A DNA stretch of 64,000 nucleotides from Belnapia rosea (GTDB taxonomy: Bacteria > Pseudomonadota > Alphaproteobacteria > Acetobacterales > Acetobacteraceae). The stretch is from NCBI RefSeq assembly GCF_900101615.1, contig NZ_FMZX01000005.1:1-64000 (forward strand), read 5' to 3'. A program made the translations under genes and the position numbers. The notes under the pieces were generated by a model that did no database searches, was not told where the DNA came from, and worked only from the letters and a program-made list of their open reading frames with translations. This document shows, one piece after another, positions 11,088 through 20,384 of the stretch; positions within the stretch are counted from its first letter, which is position 1, and each line of letters starts with the position of its first letter.

Positions 11088-12125
11088 TCAGGCCGCCCGG
11101 CGGGCGAGCGCGGCGGCGGCCTGGCCGACCAGCTCGGCGATGATATCGGCGGCAGGGGCCTCGCGATCCACCATGCCGACGGACTGGCCGGCCATCAGGC
11201 TGCCATTCTCCACATCGCCATCGATGACGGCGCGGCGGAGGGCGCCGGCCCAGAAATGCTCGATGTCGAGCTGGGCGGCCTCCTTGCTCAGCTCGCCGGC
11301 CTGGAATTTCGCCAGCACCTCGGCCTGATGGGCCATGAAGCGCTTGGTGCCGGCATTCACCAGGGCGCGGACCGGGATGACCGGGAAGCGCTCGTCGATC
11401 TGCAGCGTCGGCACGGCGTCGCGCGCCGCGCCGCGGAGGAAGGCGCGCTTGAAGAGCGGATGGGCGATGCTCTCGGCCGCGCAGACGAAGCGGGTGCCGA
11501 GCTGGGCGCCGGCGGCGCCCATCTCCAGGTAGGAGAGCATGGCCTCGCCGCGGCCGATGCCGCCCGCCACGAAGACCGGGACCTCGGCGGCCATGGTGGG
11601 CAGGATCTCCTGCGCCAGGACGTTGAGCGAGACGGGGCCGATATGGCCGCCGGCCTCGGAGCCCTCGATGACGAGGGCGTCGGCCCCCGACCGGACCAGC
11701 TTCTTCGCCAGGGCCAGCGCCGGGGCGAAGCAGACCACCTTGGCGCCGCCCTCCTTCGCCCGCTTGATGGCGGAGCCGGGCGGGATGCCGCCGGCGAAGA
11801 CGATATGGCCGACCCGCGCCTCGAGGCAGGTCTCGACCAGCGCCTCGAGGCGGGGGTGCATGGTGATGAGGTTCACGCCGAAGGGGCGGCGGGTCAGCGC
11901 CTGGGTGCCGGCGATCTCCTGTGCCAGGCGGTCCGGCTCCATCGCGCCGCAGGCGATGACGCCGAAGGCCCCGGCATTGGAGAGGGCGGCGACGAGGTTG
12001 CGTTCGCTGACCCAGGACATGGCGCCGCCGAGGATGGCGTAGCGGCTGCCGAGGAAGGCGGCGCCGCGGGCCATCAGCCGGTCGAGCCCGGCCATGCCCG
12101 GCGCGAGGGGGGTGGTGCCGTCCAT
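11088..12125 (-). CDS. Nitronate monooxygenase-family flavoprotein
   Basis: A 345-residue FMN-dependent TIM-barrel oxidoreductase of the NMO/2-nitropropane dioxygenase family. Visible motifs include the GGAMSWVS opening, the GSEAGGHIG segment with probable catalytic H161, and the phosphate-binding VPVFVAGGIGRGE. Substrate cannot be read from sequence; the superfamily also contains enoyl-ACP reductase FabK. The start overlaps the lysC stop by one base (TGATG), so the two genes are coupled. Confidence 0.88.
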   Translation of the reverse strand: MDGTTPLAPGMAGLDRLMARGAAFLGSRYAILGGAMSWVSERNLVAALSNAGAFGVIACGAMEPDRLAQEIAGTQALTRRPFGVNLITMHPRLEALVETCLEARVGHIVFAGGIPPGSAIKRAKEGGAKVVCFAPALALAKKLVRSGADALVIEGSEAGGHIGPVSLNVLAQEILPTMAAEVPVFVAGGIGRGEAMLSYLEMGAAGAQLGTRFVCAAESIAHPLFKRAFLRGAARDAVPTLQIDERFPVIPVRALVNAGTKRFMAHQAEVLAKFQAGELSKEAAQLDIEHFWAGALRRAVIDGDVENGSLMAGQSVGMVDREAPAADIIAELVGQAAAALARRAA

Positions 12126-13348
12126 CAGGCGGGGCCGTCCAGGCCATAGGCGGTGTGCAGGGCGCGCACCGCGAGCTCGGTATAGTCGGCACCGACCAGG
12201 ACGCTCACCTTGATCTCGCTGGTCGAGATGACCTGGATGTTGATGCCCTTCTCGGCCAGCGCGCCGAACATGGTGTTGGCAACGCCCGCATGGCTGCGCA
12301 TGCCGACGCCGACGACGCTGATCTTGGCGACGTTCGGGTCGGCGACCAGGCTCTCGAAGCCCATCTCGGCCCGGGCCTTCTCGAGCACGTCCTGGGCGCG
12401 GGCGAGGTCGGCCTTGCCGACGGTGAAGGTCATGTCCGTCGTGCCGTCGGCGCCGATGTTCTGGACGATCATGTCCACGTTGACGTTCGCCTTCGCCAAG
12501 GTGCCGAAGACATTGGCGGCGACGCCCGGCCGGTCCGGCACGCGCCTGAGCGTCACCTTGGCGTCGTCACGGGAATAGGCGATGCCGCTCACGACCGGCT
12601 GTTCCACGATCTCGTCCTCATCCACCACCAGGGAACCTGGCTTGTCCTCGAAACTGGAGAGCACCTGCACCCGCACGCGCTGCTTCATCGCCAGCTCGAC
12701 CGAGCGGGTCTGCAGCACCTTGGCACCCACCGAGGCAAGTTCCAGCATCTCCTCGTAGGAAATGCGCTCCAGCTTGCGGGCGCGGGGGACGATGCGGGGG
12801 TCGGTGGTGTAGATTCCGTCGACATCGGTATAGATGTCGCACCGGTCCGCCTTCACCGCGGCGGCGATGGCGACGGCCGAGAGGTCGGAGCCGCCGCGGC
12901 CGAGGGTGGTGACGCGGTTGCGCACCGGCTCCAGCCCCTGGAAGCCGGCGATGACGGGGACCTGGCCGGAGCGCATCCGCTCGATCAGCAGGGAGCCGTC
13001 GATGCTCTCGACCCGGGCCTTGCCATGGGCGGCATCGGTGATGATCGGCACCTGCCAGCCCTGCCAGGACCGGGCATCGACGCCGATGGTCTGCAAGGCG
13101 ATGGCAAGGAGCCCGATCGTCACCTGCTCGCCGGTGGCGACGACGGTGTCGTATTCCCGCGCGTCATGGAGCGGGGAGAGCTCCTGGCACCACTTGACCA
13201 GCTGGTTCGTCACGCCGGACATGGCGGAGACCACCACGGCAACCTCGTTGCCCGCCTCCACCTCGCGCTGGACGCGGCGGGCGACGTTGCGGATACGGTC
13301 GAGATCGGCGACGGAGGTGCCGCCGAACTTCATCACGATACGGGCCAT
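12125..13348 (-). CDS. lysC: Aspartate kinase
   Basis: Phosphorylates aspartate, the first step towards lysine, threonine, methionine and diaminopimelate. It has 407 residues from the ATG at 13348 (MARIVMKFGGTSV). The kinase motif KFGGTSV is at 7-13, and two ACT domains fill roughly the last 145 residues, so feedback inhibition by lysine and/or threonine is likely. It is divergent from ubiG and first in the operon with the NMO-type flavoprotein. Confidence 0.97.
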   Translation of the reverse strand: MARIVMKFGGTSVADLDRIRNVARRVQREVEAGNEVAVVVSAMSGVTNQLVKWCQELSPLHDAREYDTVVATGEQVTIGLLAIALQTIGVDARSWQGWQVPIITDAAHGKARVESIDGSLLIERMRSGQVPVIAGFQGLEPVRNRVTTLGRGGSDLSAVAIAAAVKADRCDIYTDVDGIYTTDPRIVPRARKLERISYEEMLELASVGAKVLQTRSVELAMKQRVRVQVLSSFEDKPGSLVVDEDEIVEQPVVSGIAYSRDDAKVTLRRVPDRPGVAANVFGTLAKANVNVDMIVQNIGADGTTDMTFTVGKADLARAQDVLEKARAEMGFESLVADPNVAKISVVGVGMRSHAGVANTMFGALAEKGINIQVISTSEIKVSVLVGADYTELAVRALHTAYGLDGPA

Positions 13349-13455
13349 GGCGGGGCGTTCGGTCCGGAAAAAGGCCTCTGCGGCGGTTGCGGCCGCGGGA
13401 AAGCCGGCACAGATACCGATCCGGCCCACGGGCTGCAACCGGAAGAGGATGGCGC

Positions 13456-14160
13456 ATGCCGGGACCCGGAACCGCGATCAGCGCAGAGATCGCCAAATTC
13501 GACCGGCTGGCGGCGCAATGGTGGGACCCCAAGGGCCCGATGGCGCCGCTGCATGCCATGAACCCGGCGCGGATGGGCTGGATCATCGAGCGTCTCGCCA
13601 AGGGGCGCCCGAACCGGCTGGACGGGCTGCGCGTGCTCGATGTCGGCTGCGGCGCGGGGCTGGCCAGCGAGGCGCTGGCGCGGGCCGGGGCACGGGTGAC
13701 GGGGCTGGATGCGGCGGTGGGCGCGCTCGGCGCGGCGCGGGCCCATGCCGCCGGCCAGGGCCTCGACATCGACTATCGGGAGGGGATGCCGGAGACGCTG
13801 GAGGAGAGCGGCTTCGATGCCGTCGTCGCGCTCGAGGTGATCGAGCATGTGGCGGACCGGGAGGCCTTCTGCCGGCAATTGGCGCGGCTGGTGAAGCCGG
13901 GCGGGCCGGTCTTCCTCTCGACGCTCAACCGCACGCCGCGCTCCTTCCTGATGGCGAAGCTCGGGGCGGAGTACCTGCTGCGGCTGCTGCCGGTCGGCAC
14001 GCATGACTGGCGGATGTTCGTCCGCCCGGGCGAGCTCGGCGCCGACCTGCGGGCGGCGGGGCTGCGCGTGGCCGACATCGCCGGGCTCTCGATGGGGCCC
14101 GGCGGGGGCTGGCGGGTCAGCCGCGACGTGGGCGTCAACTACATCGTCATGGCGCGCTAA
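13456..14160 (+). CDS. ubiG: Ubiquinone biosynthesis O-methyltransferase UbiG
   Basis: SAM-dependent enzyme performing both O-methylations of ubiquinone synthesis. It has 234 residues from the ATG at 13456, with GGAAGAGGA about 7 bases upstream. Family features include FDRLAAQWWDPKGPM followed by LHAMNPARMGWI, the SAM motif DVGCGAG at 62-68, and HDWRMFVRPGEL. It is convergent with the DUF1178 gene, only 3 bases apart. Confidence 0.95.
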   Translation: MPGPGTAISAEIAKFDRLAAQWWDPKGPMAPLHAMNPARMGWIIERLAKGRPNRLDGLRVLDVGCGAGLASEALARAGARVTGLDAAVGALGAARAHAAGQGLDIDYREGMPETLEESGFDAVVALEVIEHVADREAFCRQLARLVKPGGPVFLSTLNRTPRSFLMAKLGAEYLLRLLPVGTHDWRMFVRPGELGADLRAAGLRVADIAGLSMGPGGGWRVSRDVGVNYIVMAR

Positions 14161-14163
14161 AGG

Positions 14164-14634
14164 CTAGTCGGCCAGCGGCACCCAGGGGATCCGGGCGACC
14201 TCGATGCCCTCCTCGCGCAGCGCCTCGGCATCGGCCTCGGAGGCCTCGCCATAGATGCCGGGGCGCTCGCTCTCGCCGCGATGGATCTTCCGCGCCTCCT
14301 CGGCGAAGTCGCGGCCGACATAGTCGCATTTCTTCTCGACCTCGGCGCGGACGCGCTGGAGAAGGGCGACCATCTGGGCCGGGATCGGCGGTGGCGGCGG
14401 GGCGGCGGGGGCCGCCGGGGGCTGGGCGGCGGCCTCGGGCGGCGGCGCCTCCTTGGCACGGATCCGGCCCTTCTTCGGGATGGCGGGGGCCATCAGCCGC
14501 TTGCTGACATCCTTCGAGCCACAGACCGGGCATTCGACGAAGCCCGCCCTGGCCTGGCTGGCGAAGGCCTCGCTGTCCTTGAACCAGCTGTCGAAGTCAT
14601 GGCCTGCACCGCAGCGCAGATCGTAATGGATCAT
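14164..14634 (-). CDS. DUF1178 family protein
   Basis: A 156-residue protein starting MIHYDLRCGAGHDFDSWFKDS. Cysteines C8, C35 and C38 (CPVC) resemble half of a zinc ribbon, with C103 a possible fourth ligand. The middle is Pro/Ala-rich. The family is conserved in alpha- and betaproteobacteria without known function. Neighbours are grxC upstream on the same strand and ubiG. Confidence 0.88.
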   Translation of the reverse strand: MIHYDLRCGAGHDFDSWFKDSEAFASQARAGFVECPVCGSKDVSKRLMAPAIPKKGRIRAKEAPPPEAAAQPPAAPAAPPPPPIPAQMVALLQRVRAEVEKKCDYVGRDFAEEARKIHRGESERPGIYGEASEADAEALREEGIEVARIPWVPLAD

Positions 14635-14722
14635 CCCCGCTCATCCCTGGCCCCGCGATATCCCGCGGCCTGGCCCATCCCATAAGTTTGGCACTCTTCC
14701 CCGGTGAGTGCCAAGCGCCGGC

Positions 14723-14983
14723 TCAGGCGGCAGCCAGCAGCGGGTCCAGCTTGCCGGTGCGGTCGAGTGCGGTGAGGTCGTCCGACCCGCCGATCGGCTT
14801 CCCGTCGATGAAGATCTGCGGGACGGTGGTGCGGCCGCCGGAACGGGCGATCGCGTCCTTCCGCGCCTGGGAACCGGTGGGAGCGTCGATCTCCTCGAAC
14901 GCCACGCCCTTCTTGTCGAGCAGCGCCTTGGCGCGGTCGCAATAGGGGCAGAACAGGATGGTGTAGATTTCGACCTTGGGCAT
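14723..14983 (-). CDS. grxC: Glutaredoxin 3 (GrxC)
   Basis: Glutathione-dependent disulfide oxidoreductase of 86 residues with the dithiol active site CPYC at 12-15, the cis-proline TVPQIFIDGKPIGG segment and glutathione-binding GGSDDL. The ATG at 14983 gives the standard length; longer in-frame starts have no family match. Confidence 0.95.
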   Translation of the reverse strand: MPKVEIYTILFCPYCDRAKALLDKKGVAFEEIDAPTGSQARKDAIARSGGRTTVPQIFIDGKPIGGSDDLTALDRTGKLDPLLAAA

Positions 14984-15029
14984 GGCATGGAGCTTGGCAG
15001 CCGACCCTCGCCGGTCAAGGGCCCCTGGT

Positions 15030-15281
15030 TCAAGGTCCCGGCAGGATGGCGAAGCTGAGCAGGATGGCGGCCGGGGCGAAGACCAGGGCCAGGGCCAGGG
15101 CGAAATCGCGCAGGTCGATCTCATCCTCGGTGTTGCGGAGGGTGGCCGGGCGCGGCTCGACCACCGGCTCCGGCGCGATGCGGCGGCTGGAGATGGGATG
15201 CCGGGGCGGGGCCGGGATGGTGAAGGGACAGGGCTCCGCCGCCGGCTGTTCAGGGGGGGTGGGCTCGGAGGTCTCGGGCAT
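15030..15281 (-). CDS. Hypothetical single-span membrane protein
   Basis: An 83-residue protein with a Pro-rich, charged N-terminal half and one C-terminal membrane segment (FALALALVFAPAAILLSFAIL). The start ATG at 15281 has a GGAAGGA ribosome site at suitable distance and is preferred over 15311. It lies between grxC and comF in the same direction. The family is not recognised. Confidence 0.65.
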   Translation of the reverse strand: MPETSEPTPPEQPAAEPCPFTIPAPPRHPISSRRIAPEPVVEPRPATLRNTEDEIDLRDFALALALVFAPAAILLSFAILPGP

Positions 15282-15332
15282 ATTGCCGCATCCTTCCGTT
15301 CTGGGGGACACGGGGAGCCTCGCCGATTCGGG

Positions 15333-16103
15333 TTAAGCCCCGGTTATCGCATTCTCGATACGCGGATCAGGAACGCGTGCGGCGGCCAGCACCTCCACCG
15401 CCGCGGCACCGCCGGCCAGCAGCAGCCGGGCGCAGGCCTCCGTGGTGGCGCCGGAGGTCAGCACGTCATCCACCAGCAGCACGCGGCGGCCGGCGATGCG
15501 GGCGGGGGTGCCACGGCCGAGGGCGAAGGCGCCCTCCAGCGCCGCCTCCCGCTCGGCGGCGCCCAGCTCGCCGAGCGGCACCGTGCGGCGGATGCGACGC
15601 AGCAGGCGGGGCGCATAGGGCTTGCCGGAGAGGCGGGCCAGCCGGGCGGCGAGCAGCCCGGCCTGGTTGTAGCGGCGGGCGAGCTGGCGGCGCCAATGCA
15701 GCGGCACCGGGGCGATGAGCTCGGCGCGGTCCAGCAGGGCGGCGCCGGCGCGGGCCATGTGGCGGGCGAGCGGGCCGGCGAGCTCCGTCCGGTCGGCATA
15801 TTTGAAGGGCAGCAGCAGGCGCTGGGCGCCGGCATCGTAGCGCAGCGCGGCGCGGGCGGCGGCGAAGGCCGGCGGCCTCGCCCGGCAGGCGGGGCAGAGC
15901 GGGCCCATCGCCGCCTGGCGGAAGGGCACGCCGCAATGCTCGCAGAGCGGGGCGGTGAGGAAGGAAAGCCCGCTGAAGCAGGCGCCGCAAAGCGTGCCCT
16001 GCTGGCCGACCTCCGCCTCGCAGGTAAGGCAGTGGGGCGGCAGCACGGCATCCAGCAGGCGGGTGCCGAGGCGGGCGAGCGCGCCGCTCACGACTGGGTT
16101 CAC
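15333..16103 (-). CDS. comF: ComF family phosphoribosyltransferase-like protein
   Basis: A 256-residue cytoplasmic protein related to ComF/GntX, linked to DNA uptake in transformable bacteria. The N-terminal zinc-finger region has four cysteine pairs (C25/C28, C39/C42, C54/C57, C70/C73). The C-terminal phosphoribosyltransferase domain has the PRPP loop VDDVLTSGAT at 211-220. It overlaps the upstream rhodanese gene by four bases (ATGA). Confidence 0.92.
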   Translation of the reverse strand: MNPVVSGALARLGTRLLDAVLPPHCLTCEAEVGQQGTLCGACFSGLSFLTAPLCEHCGVPFRQAAMGPLCPACRARPPAFAAARAALRYDAGAQRLLLPFKYADRTELAGPLARHMARAGAALLDRAELIAPVPLHWRRQLARRYNQAGLLAARLARLSGKPYAPRLLRRIRRTVPLGELGAAEREAALEGAFALGRGTPARIAGRRVLLVDDVLTSGATTEACARLLLAGGAAAVEVLAAARVPDPRIENAITGA

Positions 16104-17695
16104 ACCTGGCCGAAGCGGGCGTCGCCGTCGCGGGCCACCTCATGCACCAGGTCGATCTCCCAGGAGAGGTACTCATGCATGGCCGCCTCGACGCCCTCGT
16201 TGCGGTCATAGGGGCGGAGATAGGTGTCGATGCAGTCCGCATCCTCGGGCGTGCGGCGGTTGGCGGCGAGCGGCAGCCCGGCCTCGCGCCAGGCGGCGAG
16301 GCCGCCGGCCAGCAGCCGCACCGGGGCGGCGACCAGCGCCTGCAGCTCGGGGATGGCGAGGCGGGCGGTGGCCTCATCGGGCGCTGCGACGACCACCGGG
16401 CGGTCCCCGGCGAGGCGGGGGGCGAGCGCCGAGAGGCGGGTGCGGACGCCCCAGAGGGCGCCCGGGATATGCGCCTCGCGGAAATCGATGGAGCGGGAGA
16501 GCTGGACGACCCGGGCACCCCCCTCGTCCAGCAGGCCAGCGAGCTCGGCGGGGGTGACGGCCTCCGGGCGGATGGCATCGGCCTCCGGGCATGCGGGGCG
16601 CCAGGGGCCGGTCTCGAGCGGCCCGGCGAGCCCATCCTCCAGCACATGGACCTCCCACTGGCCAAGCTGGCGGAGCCAGCCGCCCGTCATGCGGGCGCGG
16701 ACGCCGGTATCGTCCACCAGGACGATGCGGGCACCGCGGACGGCGACCCATTGGTCGGTCGCCTGGACCAGCTGGCCGCCGGGGGCGCTGCGGCTGCCGG
16801 GCAGGTGGCCGGCGGCGTATTCGGCCGGGTCCCGCACATCGAGCAGGTAGGTGGTGCGGCTGGTATCGGCCAGCAGCCCGGGCAGGCCGGCGCGGTCCAG
16901 GCTGCGCACCCCGGCGCGGGCGGCGAAATCCGTGGCGCGGGCGAGTGCCGTCGGCAGGCTGCCGGGCGTGCCGGCGGGGTAGCTGTCGGTCCGGCCGGTC
17001 TCGCAGGCGAAGCCGGCCAGCTCCCAGCCCATGGTGCCGTTGCGGAGCGCCACGACCTTGTTCGGCAGGCCGGCGCTGCGGAGGCTCTCGGCGCCCATGA
17101 TGCTGCGGGTGCGGCCGGCGCAATTCACCACGATGGTGGTGGCCGGGTCCGGCGCGATCTCGCCGATGCGGTAGACCAGCTCGCCACCCGGCACGTCGAT
17201 GGCGCCGGGGATCGACATGCGGCGGAACTCGTCCATCGGGCGGCTGTCGAGGATGACCATGGGCTCGCCCGAGGCGCGCATCGCCTGCAGCTCGGCCGGG
17301 TCGATGGAGGGGGTGTGGTAATGGTGCTCCACCCATTCGCCGAAGGCCTTGGAGGGCACGTTGACGCCGGAGAAGAGGACATAGCCGGCCGCCGCCCAGG
17401 CCGGGGTGCCGCCCTCCATCACCGAGACATCGGTGCAGCCGATACCCTCCAGATAGACGGCGAGCCGTTCGGCGAGGCCGCCCTCTCCGCCATCGACACA
17501 GGCGATGCGGGTGCCGGGGCGCGGCAGGATGGCGCGGGCCCGCTGCTCGGCGCGGGAAAGGCCGCAGGGATTGGCCCAGAACAGGTGCGAGCGGCCGAAT
17601 TCGCCATCCTCGCGCGCATCGAGGATGGCGAGCTCCGCGCCATCGCCGATCCAGGATTTGAGGGTGGCGGGCGTAATCCTCTGCATGCGCGGCAT
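16100..17695 (-). CDS. Four-domain rhodanese-like sulfurtransferase
   Basis: A 531-residue protein made of about four tandem rhodanese domains (roughly 1-110, 125-240, 255-385, 390-505). Domain 1 keeps a possible active cysteine (C66). Domain 2 has a typical loop NCAGRTRS with C192. Domains 3 and 4 have aspartate or alanine there and are probably structural. Rhodaneses move sulfane sulfur, for example from thiosulfate or persulfides; the acceptor is unknown. It is coupled to comF by ATGA and divergent from the RNA methyltransferase gene. Confidence 0.88.
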   Translation of the reverse strand: MPRMQRITPATLKSWIGDGAELAILDAREDGEFGRSHLFWANPCGLSRAEQRARAILPRPGTRIACVDGGEGGLAERLAVYLEGIGCTDVSVMEGGTPAWAAAGYVLFSGVNVPSKAFGEWVEHHYHTPSIDPAELQAMRASGEPMVILDSRPMDEFRRMSIPGAIDVPGGELVYRIGEIAPDPATTIVVNCAGRTRSIMGAESLRSAGLPNKVVALRNGTMGWELAGFACETGRTDSYPAGTPGSLPTALARATDFAARAGVRSLDRAGLPGLLADTSRTTYLLDVRDPAEYAAGHLPGSRSAPGGQLVQATDQWVAVRGARIVLVDDTGVRARMTGGWLRQLGQWEVHVLEDGLAGPLETGPWRPACPEADAIRPEAVTPAELAGLLDEGGARVVQLSRSIDFREAHIPGALWGVRTRLSALAPRLAGDRPVVVAAPDEATARLAIPELQALVAAPVRLLAGGLAAWREAGLPLAANRRTPEDADCIDTYLRPYDRNEGVEAAMHEYLSWEIDLVHEVARDGDARFGQV

Positions 17696-17780
17696 TCCTG
17701 ATCCCGGCGCGGAGGGTATGGCGCCGGCCAGAGGACAGCAACCATGTGGACAGCGGGGCGGGCGCGGGCCAAATGACCGG

Positions 17781-18587
17781 ATGCGCCGATCGAGCCCGCC
17801 CTCCCCCTCCCCCCGCCGCCCGTCCCAGCCGGAGGCGCGCGGCGGGGCCCGCGGTGAAAGTCGGGGCGAGGCCGGCGGGACCCTCTGGCTCTACGGGCTG
17901 CATGCGGTGGCGGCGGCGCTTGCCAACCCGGCGCGGCGGCTGAAGCGGCTGCTGGCGACGGAGGAGGCGGAGGAGGCGCTGGCCGCCCGGCTCGGCGAGC
18001 GCTGGCGCATCACGCCGGAGCGGGTGGAGCGCGGGCGGTTCGGCACCTTCCTGCCGGAGGATGCGGTGCACCAGGGCGCCGCGTTGCTGGTCGAGCCGCT
18101 GCCGAACCTGACGCTCGACCGCGCGGTGGAGCATGGGCCGGGGCCGGTGCTGGTGCTCGACCAGGTGACGGACCCGAGGAATATCGGCGCCATCCTGCGC
18201 TCGGCCGCGGCCTTCGGTGCGGCGGCGCTGGTGATGCAGGACCGGCATGCGCCGCCGGAGACGGGGGCGCTGGCGCGGGCTGCCTCCGGCGCGCTCGAGA
18301 TCGTGCCGGTGGTGCGGGTGGTGAACCTGTCGCGGGCACTGGACGAGCTGAAGAAGGCCGGGCTCTGGGTGGTCGGGCTGGACGGCGCGGCGCCGGTGAC
18401 GCTGGCGCAATCGGGGCTTGGCGGGCGGCGGGTGGCGCTGGTGCTGGGCGCCGAGGGCGACGGCATGCGCCGGCTGACGCGGGAGGGCTGCGACGAGCTC
18501 TGCCGCCTGCCGATCGCGCCGGAGATGGAAAGCCTCAATGTCTCGGCCGCGGCGGCGGTGGCGCTGTACGAGCTGGGGCGGAGCTGA
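17781..18587 (+). CDS. TrmH/RlmB-family rRNA 2'-O-methyltransferase
   Basis: SPOUT-fold RNA methyltransferase of 268 residues, probably RlmB (Gm2251 of 23S rRNA) by length and domain order. After a low-complexity basic N terminus there is the substrate-binding domain ([11 protein letters not shown]) and the SPOUT motifs [25 protein letters not shown] and [10 protein letters not shown]. The ATG at 17781 is chosen because the basic tail begins there; the ribosome site is weak. It is divergent from the rhodanese gene. Confidence 0.88.
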   Translation: MRRSSPPSPSPRRPSQPEARGGARGESRGEAGGTLWLYGLHAVAAALANPARRLKRLLATEEAEEALAARLGERWRITPERVERGRFGTFLPEDAVHQGAALLVEPLPNLTLDRAVEHGPGPVLVLDQVTDPRNIGAILRSAAAFGAAALVMQDRHAPPETGALARAASGALEIVPVVRVVNLSRALDELKKAGLWVVGLDGAAPVTLAQSGLGGRRVALVLGAEGDGMRRLTREGCDELCRLPIAPEMESLNVSAAAAVALYELGRS

Positions 18588-18615
18588 CGCAAACCCCGAA
18601 GGGGAGGAACCAGGC

Positions 18616-19380
18616 ATGGACGCTGCGGTGGAGGCAATCCTCGAGGCGAGGCGGGCGCGGCGGGTGCTGGCGCCGCTCGGCACCAGCGCGCCGGCCGATG
18701 AGGCGGCGGGCTATGCGCTGCAGCGCAAGGTGGCCGAGGGGCTGGGTGCCGTGCCGCCGGCCGGCTTCAAGATCGGCGCCACCACGCGGCAGATGCAGGA
18801 GTATCTCGGCTTGGCCGGGCCGGCGGCCGGCTTCGTGCCGCAGGGCAGCCTCAACCCCGGTGGCGCCGGGTTCCGCTTCGCCGATTTCCTCAACCCCGGC
18901 GTCGAATGCGAGATCGGCGTGCGCCTCGGCCGCGACCTGCCGGCGGGCCCCTGCACGCGGGAGGCCGCGGCCGAGGCGGTCGCCGAGGTCTTCCCGGCGA
19001 TCGAGATCGTCGAGCGGCGCTATGGCGATCTCGGCGAGCTCGGCACGCCGACCCTGATCGCGGACCAGGTCTTCCATGCCTCGGGGGTGCTCGGCGCGCC
19101 GGCCGAGGGGTGGCGGGGGCTCGACCTCGCGGCGGTGCAGGGCGTCTTCCATGTCGGCGGCCGGGTAGTGGGGTCCGGCCATGGGCGGGACCTGCTCGGC
19201 CATCCCTTCGCGGCGCTGGCCTGGCTGGCGGGCTCCGGCGCGGCCCGGGAATTCGGCGGGCTGCGGGCGGGCCAGGTGGTCTGGCTCGGCTCGGTGACGC
19301 CGCCGATCTGGCTGGAGGGGCCTGGCGAGGTGGTGGCCGAGTTCGGCCCGCTGGGGGCCGTGCGGCTCCGCTTCCTGTGA
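18616..19380 (+). CDS. 2-keto-4-pentenoate hydratase-like (FAH superfamily)
   Basis: A 254-residue fumarylacetoacetase-superfamily hydratase/decarboxylase resembling MhpD. Features include GFKIGATT, the acidic metal-binding segment VECEIGVRLG, and PAIEIVERRY. The start ATG at 18616 has GGGGAGG upstream. No other aromatic-degradation gene is nearby, so the substrate is open. Confidence 0.85.
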   Translation: MDAAVEAILEARRARRVLAPLGTSAPADEAAGYALQRKVAEGLGAVPPAGFKIGATTRQMQEYLGLAGPAAGFVPQGSLNPGGAGFRFADFLNPGVECEIGVRLGRDLPAGPCTREAAAEAVAEVFPAIEIVERRYGDLGELGTPTLIADQVFHASGVLGAPAEGWRGLDLAAVQGVFHVGGRVVGSGHGRDLLGHPFAALAWLAGSGAAREFGGLRAGQVVWLGSVTPPIWLEGPGEVVAEFGPLGAVRLRFL

Positions 19381-19486
19381 CGGCGCCGCTAAGGAAGAAT
19401 TAGGGGGCGGGTGCGAAGATTGCGGGGCCACCATGAGGTGGCTGTGATGACCTCCGCCAGAAGGGCGTCAGGGATCGGGAAATCCT

Positions 19487-19714
19487 ATGCCCCCCGCCGA
19501 CTGGAATCTGCTGACCGAGGATCTGCAGCTCGCGCTTTCGCGCGAAGCGCTGCGCCGTGCGACCGAGACGCTGGCCGAGCATGCGAGGCTGCTGGCGCTG
19601 GAGATGGAGCACGGCACGTTGAGCGACCGCGGCGGGCCGGAGGCGCTGCGCCTCTTCGCCGCGGTGGTGACGGCGACCAGCCAGGATGCCTTCGGGCCGA
19701 TCGGCCATGCCTGA
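19487..19714 (+). CDS. Small helical hypothetical protein (75 residues)
   Basis: A 75-residue acidic, mostly helical protein (LALSREALRRATETLAEHARLLALEMEHG) with no membrane segment. The start ATG at 19487 follows a GGGA. Upstream, GCCACC and GGTGGC form a 6-bp hairpin (19427-19442) that could terminate the hydratase transcript. Amino acid use looks like a real protein. The family is not recognised. Confidence 0.65.
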   Translation: MPPADWNLLTEDLQLALSREALRRATETLAEHARLLALEMEHGTLSDRGGPEALRLFAAVVTATSQDAFGPIGHA

Positions 19715-19777
19715 GGCGATGGTTGCGATGGCGGCCGGCCCGGATTAAGGCCACCCGGCTATTGCCGACGGGGCCTC

Positions 19778-20368
19778 ATGGACAACCCGCTGCTCTTCGC
19801 CCTTGCCGTGCTCGCCGTGCTGGCGACTCCTGGGCCGACCAACACCCTGCTCGCCACCTCGGGCGCGATGGTGGGGGTGCGACGCTCCCTCGCCCTGGTG
19901 CCGGCGGAGGCGGCCGGCTACTCGATCGCCATCCTCACGCTCGGCTTGGTGCTGGGGCCGGTGATGGCCGGGCAGCCGCTGCTGGCGGCGGCGCTGCGGG
20001 CGGCGGTCGGGGCCTATCTGCTGCTGCTCGCCTGGCGGCTGTGGCGGCGCGGGGCCGGGGGAATGGTGGGGGCGGTGGCCGGGGCGGGGCTGGTGCGGCC
20101 GGGGCAGCTCTTCCTGACGACGCTGCTGAACCCTAAGGCGGTTATCTTCGCGCTGGGGATCGTGCCTTTCGGCAAGGCGCCGGTGCTGCCCTACATGCTG
20201 GGCTTCCTCGCGCTGCTGGCCGCGGTGGCGGTCGGGTGGATCGCCCTCGGCGCCCTGCTGGGCCGGGCGGCGGCGCGGCGCGGCGTCGCCGGGGTGGTTC
20301 CGCGGATCGGGGCGACGGCGGTGGCGGGGTTCGGGGTGCTGCTGCTGGTCGGGCCGTTGCTGCGATAG
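19778..20368 (+). CDS. LysE/RhtB family exporter
   Basis: A 196-residue inner-membrane protein with about six hydrophobic segments and the family opening FALAVLAVLATPGPTNTLL. Later it has LLNPKAVIFALGIVPF, typical of LysE/RhtB amino acid exporters. Substrate unknown. It is convergent with the zinc-ribbon gene 16 bases away. Confidence 0.9.
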   Translation: MDNPLLFALAVLAVLATPGPTNTLLATSGAMVGVRRSLALVPAEAAGYSIAILTLGLVLGPVMAGQPLLAAALRAAVGAYLLLLAWRLWRRGAGGMVGAVAGAGLVRPGQLFLTTLLNPKAVIFALGIVPFGKAPVLPYMLGFLALLAAVAVGWIALGALLGRAAARRGVAGVVPRIGATAVAGFGVLLLVGPLLR

Positions 20369-20384
20369 GCCCGGAGGCGCCGCC

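Noticed and set aside
17505-17780. N-terminal extension of the RNA methyltransferase to 17505
   Set aside because: The extension overlaps the rhodanese gene antisense and has no family match; ATG at 17781 begins the plausible protein.
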